Shown one piece after another: positions 1 to 8,969 of a stretch of DNA of 64,000 bases (position 1 is the first letter of the stretch; each line of letters begins with the position of its first letter). The stretch covers positions 62,001 through 126,000 of the forward strand of contig CAKSFP010000001.1 in assembly GCA_934454585.1 (NCBI GenBank). Reading direction: 5' to 3'. Position numbers and translations under genes: made by a program. Origin of the DNA: an uncultured Clostridia bacterium. GTDB taxonomy: Bacteria; Bacillota; Clostridia; UMGS1810. Below the pieces are notes generated by a model that was given only the letters and a program-made list of their open reading frames with translations, was not told the DNA's origin and made no database searches.

Positions 1-95
1 CGCTGATACACAACATACACCACTCGGCTTTGAGTAAGTTCATTGCCTGAGGATAGGAAAATGCAAATTTGATATATCCGCCTAAGAATTGTACA
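1..95. other. Left window edge, possible gene tail
   Basis: Two plus-strand frames are open from the edge and stop at 35-37 and 48-50. Either could be the last residues of an upstream gene that lies outside the window, but neither tail is recognisable. A terminator follows at 96-137, which supports a plus-strand gene ending here. Confidence 0.3.
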
Positions 96-137
96 GGGAT
101 GTAGAAAACAAATATTCGGTTTTTTACATCCCTTTTT
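96..137 (+). terminator. Intrinsic terminator before sbcD
   Basis: GGGATGTAGAAAA (96-108) pairs with TTTTTTACATCCC (120-132), including one G.T pair, and five T follow at 133-137. It probably ends the gene to the left of the window and isolates sbcD from it. Confidence 0.75.
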
Positions 138-157
138 CAAAACAGGAGTTGATGAAA

Positions 158-1282
158 ATGAAGTTTGTTCACCTCGCCGATCTGCACATAGGAAAACGGG
201 TAAACGGGTTTTCCATGATTGAAGATCAAAAATATATCCTTTCACAGATTGCGGATATAATCAAATCGGTAAATCCCGACGCTGTCATAATCGCCGGAGA
301 TGTCTACGATAAATCCGTGCCGACCGCAGAGGCGGTTTGCCTGCTCGATTCATTTTTTACCTCTCTTTGCAGTTTGTGTACACATATTTTTGTCATCAGC
401 GGAAACCACGACAGCTCCGAGCGACTGGCTTTCTGCTCCGGTGCACTCAAAAACTCCGGTTTGTACATATCTCCGGTCTTTGACGGCAAGGTGATGAGCG
501 TTGATATGACCGATGAATTCGGCACTGTCGCGGTGCATCTGCTTCCGTTTGTCAAACCCTCCGTTGTGCGCGCGGTATATGAGATTGAAGATTCGCTCAC
601 CTACACCGAGGCTGTCAGCGAGGTTGTGTCTCGCATAGAAGTTGATGAATCAAAGCGAAATGTGCTTGTTGCACACCAGTTTGTTACAGGCTCTGCGCGC
701 AGTGAATCCGAGGAAGTAAGCGTCGGCGGACTTGATGATGTTGACGCGGCGGTTTTCGCTCCGTTTGATTATACTGCGCTCGGTCACATTCATCGACCTC
801 AACAGCACGGCGCAAACATACGCTACAGCGGATCGCCGCTTAAGTATTCGTTCTCCGAGGCGGCATATGACAAGTCTGTCACTGTGGTAACGCTCGGCGC
901 CAAGGGTGATGTCGCGGTTGACACAGTGCCGCTTGTGCCTATGCATGATATGCGTGAGATAAAAGGCAGTTATATGCAGATTACAGATAAAAGCTTTTAC
1001 GAAAATTTTGCATCTGACGATTATGTACACATCACCCTTACGGACGAGGACGACATAATAGACGCTGTCGGCAAGCTGCGAAGCATTTATCCCAACATAA
1101 TGAAACTTGACTATGACAACGAGCGAACGCGTGCAAATGCCGAGATAACCGTTGACACAGAACTGCGGAGTAAAACTCCGTCCGAGCTTTTTTCCGAACT
1201 TTACAAAATGCAGAATAATGCAGACATGACGGAGAAACAGCGTAACTTTTTGACGGAGCTTTTGGAAAACATAAGGGGATGA
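158..1282 (+). CDS. sbcD: Exonuclease SbcD (Mre11-like nuclease subunit)
   Basis: This is the nuclease subunit of the SbcCD complex, which cuts hairpins and protein-blocked DNA ends in the cytoplasm. With the start at 158 the protein has 374 residues and opens MKFVHLADLHIG, carrying the first metallophosphoesterase motif (D8, H10); AGDVYD, GNHD and GHIHRPQ follow. The reading frame is open further upstream, but AGGAG at 144-148 sits 9 bases before ATG 158 and only 3 before ATG 152, so 158 is preferred. sbcC starts 4 bases after the stop, the usual sbcDC order. Metal ligands come from the family; the motifs are visible here. Confidence 0.95.
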   Translation: MKFVHLADLHIGKRVNGFSMIEDQKYILSQIADIIKSVNPDAVIIAGDVYDKSVPTAEAVCLLDSFFTSLCSLCTHIFVISGNHDSSERLAFCSGALKNSGLYISPVFDGKVMSVDMTDEFGTVAVHLLPFVKPSVVRAVYEIEDSLTYTEAVSEVVSRIEVDESKRNVLVAHQFVTGSARSESEEVSVGGLDDVDAAVFAPFDYTALGHIHRPQQHGANIRYSGSPLKYSFSEAAYDKSVTVVTLGAKGDVAVDTVPLVPMHDMREIKGSYMQITDKSFYENFASDDYVHITLTDEDDIIDAVGKLRSIYPNIMKLDYDNERTRANAEITVDTELRSKTPSELFSELYKMQNNADMTEKQRNFLTELLENIRG

Positions 1283-1286
1283 GTAT

Positions 1287-4052
1287 ATGAGACCGTTACT
1301 TCTTGAAATGAGTGCTTTCGGACCGTTTGCCGATTTGGTTGAGATTGATTTTTCGTCTTTCGGAAAATCGGGCATATATCTTATAACGGGCGACACCGGC
1401 GCCGGCAAAACCACAATATTTGATGCGATATCTTTTGCACTGTACGGAAAACCGAGCGGTGATAACCGTGAGCCTGTAATGCTCAGGTGCAAATACAGTC
1501 AGCCGACCGTACCTACCTTTGTGCGGCTTAAATTTGCGTGCGGCGGTTGTGAATACACCGTCACGCGCAACCCGACATATTTGCGCGCGGCAAAGCGCGG
1601 CGAAGGCTTGGTTACGGAAACGGCTGATTCCGAACTGTTGCTGCCGGACGGCGGCGTTATCGCAAAAAATGCCGATGTGGACGCAAAGATTCTCGAGATC
1701 GTGAAGCTTGACAGAAATCAATTTTCACAGATTGCAATGATTGCTCAGGGGGATTTTTTGAAATTGCTCCTTGCCGGGACAAAAGAGAGGAAAGAAATTT
1801 TCCGCAGTATATTTGACACAAATCTTTTCTTTGATTTGCAGAAAAAACTGGCGTCACTTGACAGTGATGCCGAGCGCAAATGCCGGGAATGTGCGGTTGC
1901 TCTGCGCTCTGTTGCCGAAGGTGTGGATTGTGGCGAAATGGCGAAGGTTAAAGAACGCTTTGATGAGATCATGTCGTATGAAATAATTCCGGCAGATGAA
2001 ATTGTCGGTTTGCTTGAAAATCTTATATCGGCAGATCAAGACTCAACCGAGAACACGGAAAAATCCATAAAACAAAATTCGAAAAAAATAAATAAACTTT
2101 CAGAGGAAAAAGCTAAGCTTGAAAAAATGGCTGACATCAACGAAAAAATAAAAGAATACGAAAAGATCATTGCGGATAATGAAGAAAAATTCAAGAAACT
2201 TTCGGCGGAGAGAAAAAACTTGCCGAATTTGCGTAATGAGATTGAAAAAGTGGCGGTTGACATAGAGCGGACAAACAAAGAACTTGAGATTTTTGAGACG
2301 CGGAGCAAGATTGTAACCGAACTGGATGATGCAAAGTTAACTCTTGGGAAACTCAACAGCGAAAAAAATAAATGTGACGAAAATATAAAACAATGTGAGC
2401 AAAAAATTAACGCAGACAAGCGTAAAGAAAGAGAAATGGAAAATGCTCCTGCAAGACTTGCCGCCGAAAAGGCAAAAGCAGAAACGACGGATAAGGCAGC
2501 AGAACAGCTTGAAATCCTTTCGGCAAGGTTTGACAAACTCAAAACGGCAGAGAATGACTGCCTGACGGCATATAAAAAATACTCTCTTGTGCGCAGTGAA
2601 TATGAAACAACATCTGCTGAGTTTACTGATGCGCAAAAAAGATTTTTTGACGGACAGGCAGGATACATTGCCTCAAAACTGATTAACGGCGAGCCTTGCC
2701 CGGTCTGTGGTTCGAAGAGCCATCCGCAACCGGCGCTTCTAAGCGGCGAAATTCCGGACAGGGCAGAGGTGGAACGACTGAAAGACGCTTGTGACGATGT
2801 CGCCGAGCGTATGAATAACGCGTCAAAAAAGGCGGCAGAATATAAATCCGTGAAAGAAACTCTCGAGAGTGAACTTGCCGTCGGGGCTAAGGACAGCGGT
2901 CTTGTGTACGAGAGAGAATCGTTTGACAAAATTCTCGGTGAGCACAAATCTAAAATCGCCCTGGAAAAGCTACGGCAGAATGAACTGACAGAATCGCTGA
3001 TGGCAGAATGTGAGGAACTGATCGGACTGCGTCGGAACGCAGAGAAAAATCAAAATGCTTTGGAAAAGCTAAATGACGAAAGTGCGCAAATTTCCAAAGA
3101 CATAGCCACCTATGAAGAAAAAATCAAATCACTGAAAAAATCTGTTGCAGACGCGGACAAAAGGCTCCCGCACGGCAGTGAGGAAGAAATACGCGCAGCT
3201 TTGATGCAGCTTGGGGTGACGAGGATACGCACTCAAAAACTTGTTGACGATACCGAGGCAGAATATGAGCAGTGCAGAGAAAAAATTGAAAACGCCAAAT
3301 CGTCCGTCAGGGCGCTGAAATCGCAAAGTGAGGATGTTGACGAAACAAAGCTTGCCCAAACTGCTTCAGAACTTGAAATCGCAAACGAAACCTCTGAAAA
3401 GCTTACGGGGGAACTAAAAAAATTTGGTTCGAGGCTCAGTTCAAATAAAAAATGCCTTGAAAAGATAATTGAAATCGGCAATGAGACTGAATCTGCCGAG
3501 GGAGAGTATTCACTTGTGCACGCTCTTGCGGCAACGGCAAACGGCAGCATCCGCGGCAAAAGCAGAATCACATTGGAGGCATATGTACAGATGGCGTATT
3601 TTGACCGCATAATTGCCAGAGCAAACACTCGTTTGATGATGATGACCGACGGTCAATATGAACTTGTTCGCCGCGAATCACCGGACAAGAACAACACTCA
3701 GTCCGGACTTGATCTTGATGTTATAGACCACTATGGTGCATCTGCGCGCGATGTACGCACTCTGTCAGGCGGAGAGTCGTTCAAGGCATCGCTTGCGCTT
3801 GCGCTCGGCCTGTCCGATGAAATAAGCTGCAGTTCGGGCGGTATAAGAGTAGATGCAATGTTTGTGGACGAGGGATTCGGCTCATTGGATGAAGATTCGC
3901 TTAATTCTGCGCTTGATATGCTCTGTTCGCTTTGCGACGGCGACAAAATCGTGGGTATTATATCCCATGTTGCGGAACTGAAAGAGAGGATACCGCACCG
4001 CATAAGTGTGGTTAAAGATAAATATGAAGGGAGCAGTGTTACGATATGTTAG
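1287..4052 (+). CDS. sbcC: Exonuclease SbcC (Rad50-like ATPase subunit)
   Basis: A 921-residue SMC-like ATPase, partner of SbcD. Walker A GDTGAGKTT is at residues 35-43. Long Lys/Glu-rich coiled-coil arms surround a zinc hook CPVC near residue 470. The ABC signature LSGGESFKAS and Walker B/D-loop FVDEGFGSLDEDS lie near the C terminus. In the family ATP-driven closure of the arms feeds DNA ends to SbcD. The stop overlaps the next gene by 7 bases, so sbcD, sbcC and the hydrolase behind them are probably one transcript. Length is normal for Bacillota SbcC. Confidence 0.95.
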   Translation: MRPLLLEMSAFGPFADLVEIDFSSFGKSGIYLITGDTGAGKTTIFDAISFALYGKPSGDNREPVMLRCKYSQPTVPTFVRLKFACGGCEYTVTRNPTYLRAAKRGEGLVTETADSELLLPDGGVIAKNADVDAKILEIVKLDRNQFSQIAMIAQGDFLKLLLAGTKERKEIFRSIFDTNLFFDLQKKLASLDSDAERKCRECAVALRSVAEGVDCGEMAKVKERFDEIMSYEIIPADEIVGLLENLISADQDSTENTEKSIKQNSKKINKLSEEKAKLEKMADINEKIKEYEKIIADNEEKFKKLSAERKNLPNLRNEIEKVAVDIERTNKELEIFETRSKIVTELDDAKLTLGKLNSEKNKCDENIKQCEQKINADKRKEREMENAPARLAAEKAKAETTDKAAEQLEILSARFDKLKTAENDCLTAYKKYSLVRSEYETTSAEFTDAQKRFFDGQAGYIASKLINGEPCPVCGSKSHPQPALLSGEIPDRAEVERLKDACDDVAERMNNASKKAAEYKSVKETLESELAVGAKDSGLVYERESFDKILGEHKSKIALEKLRQNELTESLMAECEELIGLRRNAEKNQNALEKLNDESAQISKDIATYEEKIKSLKKSVADADKRLPHGSEEEIRAALMQLGVTRIRTQKLVDDTEAEYEQCREKIENAKSSVRALKSQSEDVDETKLAQTASELEIANETSEKLTGELKKFGSRLSSNKKCLEKIIEIGNETESAEGEYSLVHALAATANGSIRGKSRITLEAYVQMAYFDRIIARANTRLMMMTDGQYELVRRESPDKNNTQSGLDLDVIDHYGASARDVRTLSGGESFKASLALALGLSDEISCSSGGIRVDAMFVDEGFGSLDEDSLNSALDMLCSLCDGDKIVGIISHVAELKERIPHRISVVKDKYEGSSVTIC

Positions 4053-4813
4053 TTAAAAAATATGAAAGAAAAAAGAAGATCAAAATCACCTTTCTTGGCA
4101 CAAGCCACGGAGTCCCGAGTGAGAAAAGGTATTGCACGGCAGTACTCCTTGAAGTCGGCGACAGCGCATACCTGATCGACGCAGGTGCTCCGGTCACGGA
4201 TATTCTGCTGCGCAAAGGCTTTGACCTTACAAAAATCAAAGCGCTTTTCAACACGCATTTTCACATGGACCACATCGCCGGCGGATTGCATTTCATAAAC
4301 CTGTGTTCGTGGTTTTTCAGTGATACTGATTTTGATGTATATCTGCCGTCAGATAAGGGCAGAAAGGCAATTGAAATTCTGTTTGACGCCGAGGGCAGCA
4401 AACCGTCGGAGCGGATTAGGCTTAAAAACTACAGCGACGATTTTGTCTATGATGACGGCAACATTCGTCTTGTCCCCATACGCAATGCGCATGTGGGAGA
4501 TGGATTCGATTCATTCGGATTTTGCGTTGAGATCGGTGACAGGCGTATACTGTTTACCGGAGATTTATCCAACGATCTTGCGGCGGACGATTTTCCAAAA
4601 GCGGCTTTTGACGGTCATTTCGATGTGATTGTATCCGAGTGCGCTCATTTCGGTGCAGATAAGCTTACCGAGGAGATACGCAAAACCGATACGGACATTT
4701 TTGCCGTAACCCATGTGTACCCGTTCGATAAGTTCGCTCAGCTCGATAAGCTGTCTGATTCGTTCGACTGCACCTTGCTCTTGGCAGAGGATGATGACGA
4801 GATAGAGTTTTGA
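4046..4813 (+). CDS. Metallo-beta-lactamase-fold hydrolase, RNase Z-like
   Basis: A 255-residue MBL-fold enzyme. The metal motif is NTHFHMDH (residues about 70-77), with FTGDLS and a late HVYPF as further ligand motifs; the opening strand TFLGTSHGVPS is typical of the RNase Z/YycJ-like branch. It lacks the length and exosite of canonical tRNase Z, so the substrate is unknown and could be RNA, a phosphodiester or a small molecule. AAGGGAG at 4027-4033 is its ribosome site inside the end of sbcC. The 3' end overlaps the convergent AraC gene by 76 bases. Confidence 0.75.
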   Translation: MLVKKYERKKKIKITFLGTSHGVPSEKRYCTAVLLEVGDSAYLIDAGAPVTDILLRKGFDLTKIKALFNTHFHMDHIAGGLHFINLCSWFFSDTDFDVYLPSDKGRKAIEILFDAEGSKPSERIRLKNYSDDFVYDDGNIRLVPIRNAHVGDGFDSFGFCVEIGDRRILFTGDLSNDLAADDFPKAAFDGHFDVIVSECAHFGADKLTEEIRKTDTDIFAVTHVYPFDKFAQLDKLSDSFDCTLLLAEDDDEIEF

Positions 4814-5547
4814 ACCTTGTAGTCATTGGGCGAAACGCCCGTGTGCTTTTTGAATATTTTTGAAAACTGCAACGGGTCGTCATAACCGACAGACGCAGCC
4901 GTCTCGCTTACGGTGAATTTGCCGGAGCCGAGCAGTTCGCAGGCGCGGTGCATGCGCAGATGCATTATGTATGCTTTCGGCGATATGCCCTCGGATTCAA
5001 AAAATATGTTTCGCAGATAGGCTCTGCTTATGCAGAGTTTGTCTGCGATGTTTTTTACCGATATTTTTTTATAGTAGTTTTGGCGCATGTATTCTTTGGC
5101 ACGCTCGTTAAGACTCTTTTCTTCTTTTGCATCGTAATGACCGAAAAACGAGAGCAATACGGCGAAAACCGCCGCGGAGTATTCACGCGAATTCATGTCC
5201 TTGTTGCCGAGCATTGAGACGCACATGGGCACAAAATTCCCGCACGGCTCATACTTAAAGATATATCCGCTGTCGGCAAAGCCGGATATAAATTTTTTTG
5301 CGTCCGCTCCGTCTATGCGAAACCATATATATTTCCACGGGTCGTCCCTGTCGGGGTGATATGAGCAAAATTCGTTTTTTACGCATATAAACCCGTCTCC
5401 GGCGCCGAGTTTTTCTCCGTTGAAATATCCTTGTCCGCCAACTATGAAGTGAACGGCATTTGAATCGTACACGAGGCTGATGTCGTGCTTGTCTGCGCTT
5501 GTTTCCTCATATTCGCCTATTGTAATATAAATATCATACATTTTCAT
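4738..5547 (-). CDS. AraC-family transcriptional regulator with cupin sensor
   Basis: About 269 residues. The N-terminal AraC-type cupin (around residues 20-130) should bind a sugar; the C-terminal double helix-turn-helix (about 165-250) carries SRAYLRNIFFE and the signature VGYDDPLQFSKIFKKHTGVSP. It is divergent from lacZ, so it most likely activates lacZ and perhaps rhaA. ATG 5547 or ATG 5541 is the start; an upstream in-frame start at 5568 falls inside the promoter. The Ser-rich tail is read antisense to the end of the MBL gene. The effector is unknown; galactose, a galactoside or a rhamnose-containing product is guessed from neighbours. Confidence 0.88.
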   Translation of the reverse strand: MKMYDIYITIGEYEETSADKHDISLVYDSNAVHFIVGGQGYFNGEKLGAGDGFICVKNEFCSYHPDRDDPWKYIWFRIDGADAKKFISGFADSGYIFKYEPCGNFVPMCVSMLGNKDMNSREYSAAVFAVLLSFFGHYDAKEEKSLNERAKEYMRQNYYKKISVKNIADKLCISRAYLRNIFFESEGISPKAYIMHLRMHRACELLGSGKFTVSETAASVGYDDPLQFSKIFKKHTGVSPNDYKVQNSISSSSSAKSKVQSNESDSLSS

Positions 5548-5558
5548 CACCCGATACG

Positions 5559-5587
5559 ATTGTACCATGAAATCAACGCATATTCAA
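5559..5587 (-). promoter_or_regulatory. Promoter of the AraC gene
   Basis: On the minus strand TTGAAT (5587-5582) and TACAAT (5564-5559) are 17 bases apart, with an extended TGG before the -10. The start site should fall near 5552, only 5-11 bases before the candidate start codons, so the mRNA is nearly leaderless. Confidence 0.6.
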
Positions 5588-5640
5588 CCATAATTGATTA
5601 TAAACATACGAAAATGACATGAATTTGTGCGAAACTGCAA

Positions 5641-5669
5641 TTCATTACATCATTGTTTCGTGGTACAAT
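5641..5669 (+). promoter_or_regulatory. Promoter of lacZ
   Basis: TTCATT (5641-5646), a 17-base spacer and an extended -10 TGGTACAAT (5661-5669). The weak -35 fits a promoter that needs an activator. The sequence TTTCGTGGTACAAT is repeated in inverted orientation at the araC promoter (5559-5572). Confidence 0.55.
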
Positions 5670-5699
5670 GCAATAAAAAACACACGAGGTGATATCTAA

Positions 5700-8600
5700 A
5701 TGAATTATAAATCTCAAAATTTGATCGAAATAAGCGGCAAACCATGCGGAAAGACGAATCCCGAAACAGAAAACCAGAAAATATCGGGCATAAACCGTCT
5801 GGACGCGCGTTCAAACCTCATCCCGTCACAAATAAGAGATGTTTACTACAAGAATAAGGAAGAATCCGTATTTTTGCAGAGCCTCAACGGCGACTGGTTT
5901 TTTAACTATCGCCCGAGTGACGATTTGGATGACTTTGCGCAAATTCTGACCGACGGCTGGGATGTCATAGATGTGCCGTCCATGTGGCAATACCGCGGTT
6001 ACGGTCAGTGCAGATATACCAATGTGGACTATCCCATACCTTTTAATCCGCCGTATGTTGCTTGTGAGAATCCCGTCGGTTACTACCGCCGCAAATTTCT
6101 TGTGGAAAATCCGAGTAAACGAACAATACTTCATTTTGGCGGTGTGGACAGCGCATTTTATGTATATATCAACGGCGAATTTGTGGGCTTTTCCAAGGGC
6201 AGCAGAATCCCGTCCGAATTTGATATAAGCACAAATGTACGCCGCGGCGAGAACGATATCGCCGTGAAGGTGTTTACATATTGCGACGGCACATATCTTG
6301 AAAATCAGGATATGCTTACTGCAAGCGGTATTTTCCGTGATGTGTATTTGTTGCACACAGAAACGGTTTCGCTGTGGGATTACCGTGTTTTTGGATCGGA
6401 CGACGGATTTAAGATAGATATAACCTTAAGCGGAGATGATTTTCACGGAGCGTCTGTCGATGTCGAACTGGAAGGAACGGTGAAAAGTTTTGATGCGGCA
6501 AAGAAGATTGTGTGCGAATTTCCAATGAAAAATCCGCGTCTTTGGAACAGTGAAGAACCGAATCTCTATCAACTGTATATCACCGTACGCACTGCGGACG
6601 GTGCACAAGAGATCCACTCCAAGAAAATCGGCATATGTTATTCCGAAATCCGCGGCGGACAGCTTATCGTCAACGGCAGACCGATGTATATCAAAGGGGT
6701 AAACCGCCATGAATACGACTGCAAAAACGGCAGAGCGATCAGCGTGGATTTAATCGAAAAAGAACTGCACATGATAAAGGATAACAACATCAATGCCGTG
6801 CGTTGCAGCCACTATACAAACAATCCGGCGTTTTATGAAATCTGCTCAGAAATAGGGCTTTTTGTGCTTGACGAGGCAGATCTTGAAAGCCACGGCTGTA
6901 TGGCAACAGGCGACCAGGGATATCTTTCAAAAGATCCCCAATGGTTCTGCGCCTATGCCGACAGGGTGGACAGGATGCTTATGCAGAACAAAAACGAGGT
7001 TTGCATCTTTATGCGCTCTGTCAGCAACGAGTGCGGTAGAGGTGAGAACCTTATAAATTGCCTGAAACGCATAATCGCCTTTGACCCTACCAAGGTTGCA
7101 ATACACGACCAGCAGGAACTTTCCGACACCTTGTTCGATCCCATTCAGGGCGAGTATGATTTTATAAAACGCGTCGGCTATCCATCGCGTGAACTGATAG
7201 AAAAAACAAGCAAAATTCTGCCGATATATATGCTCGTAGAATATGGCCATGCCATGGGCAACAGTCCCGGATTTCTGGAGGGATATCAAAAACTTGTTTA
7301 CGAGACTGACAATTTCATCGGCGGATTCGTGTGGGAATTTAAGAATCACGGCTTCCGCTCCGAAGATGAAGATGGGAATGTTTATTATAAATACGGCGGT
7401 GATTTTGACGGGGACAAGCCAAACTGGTATAACTTCTGTATGGACGGTTATCTGATGTCGGACGGCACGCCAAAGCACACATGGTACGAGCTCGGCGAGG
7501 TTTTTTCGCCGGTTTATGTGACATATAACGGCGGCAAAATCATCCTGAAAAACACCTTCAACTACAGAAATCTTGATTCGCTCACGGTTAAATGGGAACT
7601 TTGCGAGGACTATCATTCGATAAAAAGCGGCGAGATGCCTTTGCCGCACGCCGCTCCGCACGGTGATGCCGAGCTTATGCTTGACACCGCCGTTATGAAA
7701 GGTAAACCCGGAGCGAGGTATTATCTCAATCTGCATTTCTTTGACGGAGAAAAAAATATCGGCAACACACAGATAAAGCTTGACGCAACACATGGCGAAA
7801 AGGCAAACCGAAGAAAATTTGACGGTGAAATAGTTTTCCGAAACGACAGAATATGCGTAAAAAGTGACAATTTTACCGTCGAGTTTGAAAACGGCATGGC
7901 AGAAAGGTTTGAAAAAAACGGAAAGTTGATTTTTGATTCTCCGCTTGAGTTCAACCTTTGGCGTGCGCCCACGGATAATGACGGTATAATGGGCATGGAT
8001 AGCTCGTTCTATCGTAATGTGGAGAAGTGGCAAAGTGCCGCTCTCGAGACGGTGCGTTTTTTCGCAAATGATATCCGTGCTGATGTAATCGGCGGGTTGG
8101 CAGTTGTAGAGTCGAGAGGAAAAATCCTTCCCATGTCGAAATATCTCGGCTTTGACACAGTTGTACAATATGTGATTGACGGCGACGGAGTAATCACAGT
8201 CGACATCAAGGCAGAGCCGTACGGCAAGTTTCCCGAAAATCTGCCGCGAATAGGTCTGCACCTTGCGACGGACAGCAATATTCGCTCCGTCACTTGGTAC
8301 GGCAGGGGAGAGAGGGAAAACTATCCCGACTGCACCAAGGCGTCGCCGATAGGACTATATAACGCGGACATAACAGACACATACACGGTGTTTGATGTGC
8401 CGCAGGAGAGCGGAAATCACGAAAACACGGCTTTTGCATTATTCGCATCTGATAATGCGTCGCTTGCCGTCATCGGATGCGATGAATTCAGCTTCTCCTA
8501 TCATGACTTCACTCTGAATTCTCTCACACAGGCAAAGCACAGAAACGAACTTGTGCGAGACTGCAAAAATCATCTGTACATTGACTACAAAATGCGCGGC

Positions 8601-8807
8601 CTCGGCAGTCATTCATGCGGACCCGAGCCTGAGGAGGAGTTTGAACTGCGTCCGCATGCGTTTGAGTTTGCGTTTGTGATGGCAGCCAATATTGACAAAG
8701 ACGAGGCACTTCGACTTTCACAGACGGATTTTGGTATAAAGTGCGGCGCTATGAAAAATGCCGCCGAGGCGGTCATTGCGCATAAAGAGGAGGTGGCGTT
8801 GTTGTAA
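5700..8807 (+). CDS. lacZ: Beta-galactosidase, glycoside hydrolase family 2
   Basis: A 1035-residue GH2 enzyme of the large LacZ type. It has the jelly-roll, two Ig-like domains, TIM barrel and C-terminal beta-sandwich layout. Acid/base Glu lies in SNECGRGEN (about residue 444) and the nucleophile in VEYGHAMGNS (about 513). There is no signal peptide, so it acts inside the cell on imported galactosides. GAGGTGAT at 5685-5692 sets the start. It is divergent from the AraC gene and followed by rhaA under its own promoter. No sugar permease lies nearby, so the natural substrate is open; plant galactans or rhamnogalacturonan fragments are possible given rhaA. Confidence 0.93.
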   Translation: MNYKSQNLIEISGKPCGKTNPETENQKISGINRLDARSNLIPSQIRDVYYKNKEESVFLQSLNGDWFFNYRPSDDLDDFAQILTDGWDVIDVPSMWQYRGYGQCRYTNVDYPIPFNPPYVACENPVGYYRRKFLVENPSKRTILHFGGVDSAFYVYINGEFVGFSKGSRIPSEFDISTNVRRGENDIAVKVFTYCDGTYLENQDMLTASGIFRDVYLLHTETVSLWDYRVFGSDDGFKIDITLSGDDFHGASVDVELEGTVKSFDAAKKIVCEFPMKNPRLWNSEEPNLYQLYITVRTADGAQEIHSKKIGICYSEIRGGQLIVNGRPMYIKGVNRHEYDCKNGRAISVDLIEKELHMIKDNNINAVRCSHYTNNPAFYEICSEIGLFVLDEADLESHGCMATGDQGYLSKDPQWFCAYADRVDRMLMQNKNEVCIFMRSVSNECGRGENLINCLKRIIAFDPTKVAIHDQQELSDTLFDPIQGEYDFIKRVGYPSRELIEKTSKILPIYMLVEYGHAMGNSPGFLEGYQKLVYETDNFIGGFVWEFKNHGFRSEDEDGNVYYKYGGDFDGDKPNWYNFCMDGYLMSDGTPKHTWYELGEVFSPVYVTYNGGKIILKNTFNYRNLDSLTVKWELCEDYHSIKSGEMPLPHAAPHGDAELMLDTAVMKGKPGARYYLNLHFFDGEKNIGNTQIKLDATHGEKANRRKFDGEIVFRNDRICVKSDNFTVEFENGMAERFEKNGKLIFDSPLEFNLWRAPTDNDGIMGMDSSFYRNVEKWQSAALETVRFFANDIRADVIGGLAVVESRGKILPMSKYLGFDTVVQYVIDGDGVITVDIKAEPYGKFPENLPRIGLHLATDSNIRSVTWYGRGERENYPDCTKASPIGLYNADITDTYTVFDVPQESGNHENTAFALFASDNASLAVIGCDEFSFSYHDFTLNSLTQAKHRNELVRDCKNHLYIDYKMRGLGSHSCGPEPEEEFELRPHAFEFAFVMAANIDKDEALRLSQTDFGIKCGAMKNAAEAVIAHKEEVALL

Positions 8808-8879
8808 TCGGTTTAATGTTGTTTCACTTTTGAATATGTTGATTTTTTTGCGAATGTGACTATTTTTTCGAAAATTCTA

Positions 8880-8908
8880 TTGCATTTTCAAAAAATACAT
8901 TGTATAAT
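8880..8908 (+). promoter_or_regulatory. Promoter of rhaA
   Basis: TTGCAT (8880-8885), 17-base spacer, TATAAT (8903-8908). It lies about 60 bases before the start codon, in the 162-base gap after lacZ. rhaA therefore need not depend on the lacZ promoter. Confidence 0.65.
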
Positions 8909-8969
8909 GTGTATGTGTTAAAAATACAAACTAAAAATATTTATAAATAAGTTTTAGGAGGACAAGCAC

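Noticed and set aside
2036..2947. 303-codon Ser/Phe-rich frame antisense to sbcC
   Set aside because: The composition is what the Lys/Glu-rich coiled-coil of SbcC gives on the opposite strand.
6927..8261. 444-codon open frame antisense to lacZ
   Set aside because: It lies fully inside a GH2 gene with intact motifs, has no ribosome site and no recognisable domain; it is a mirror of codon bias.
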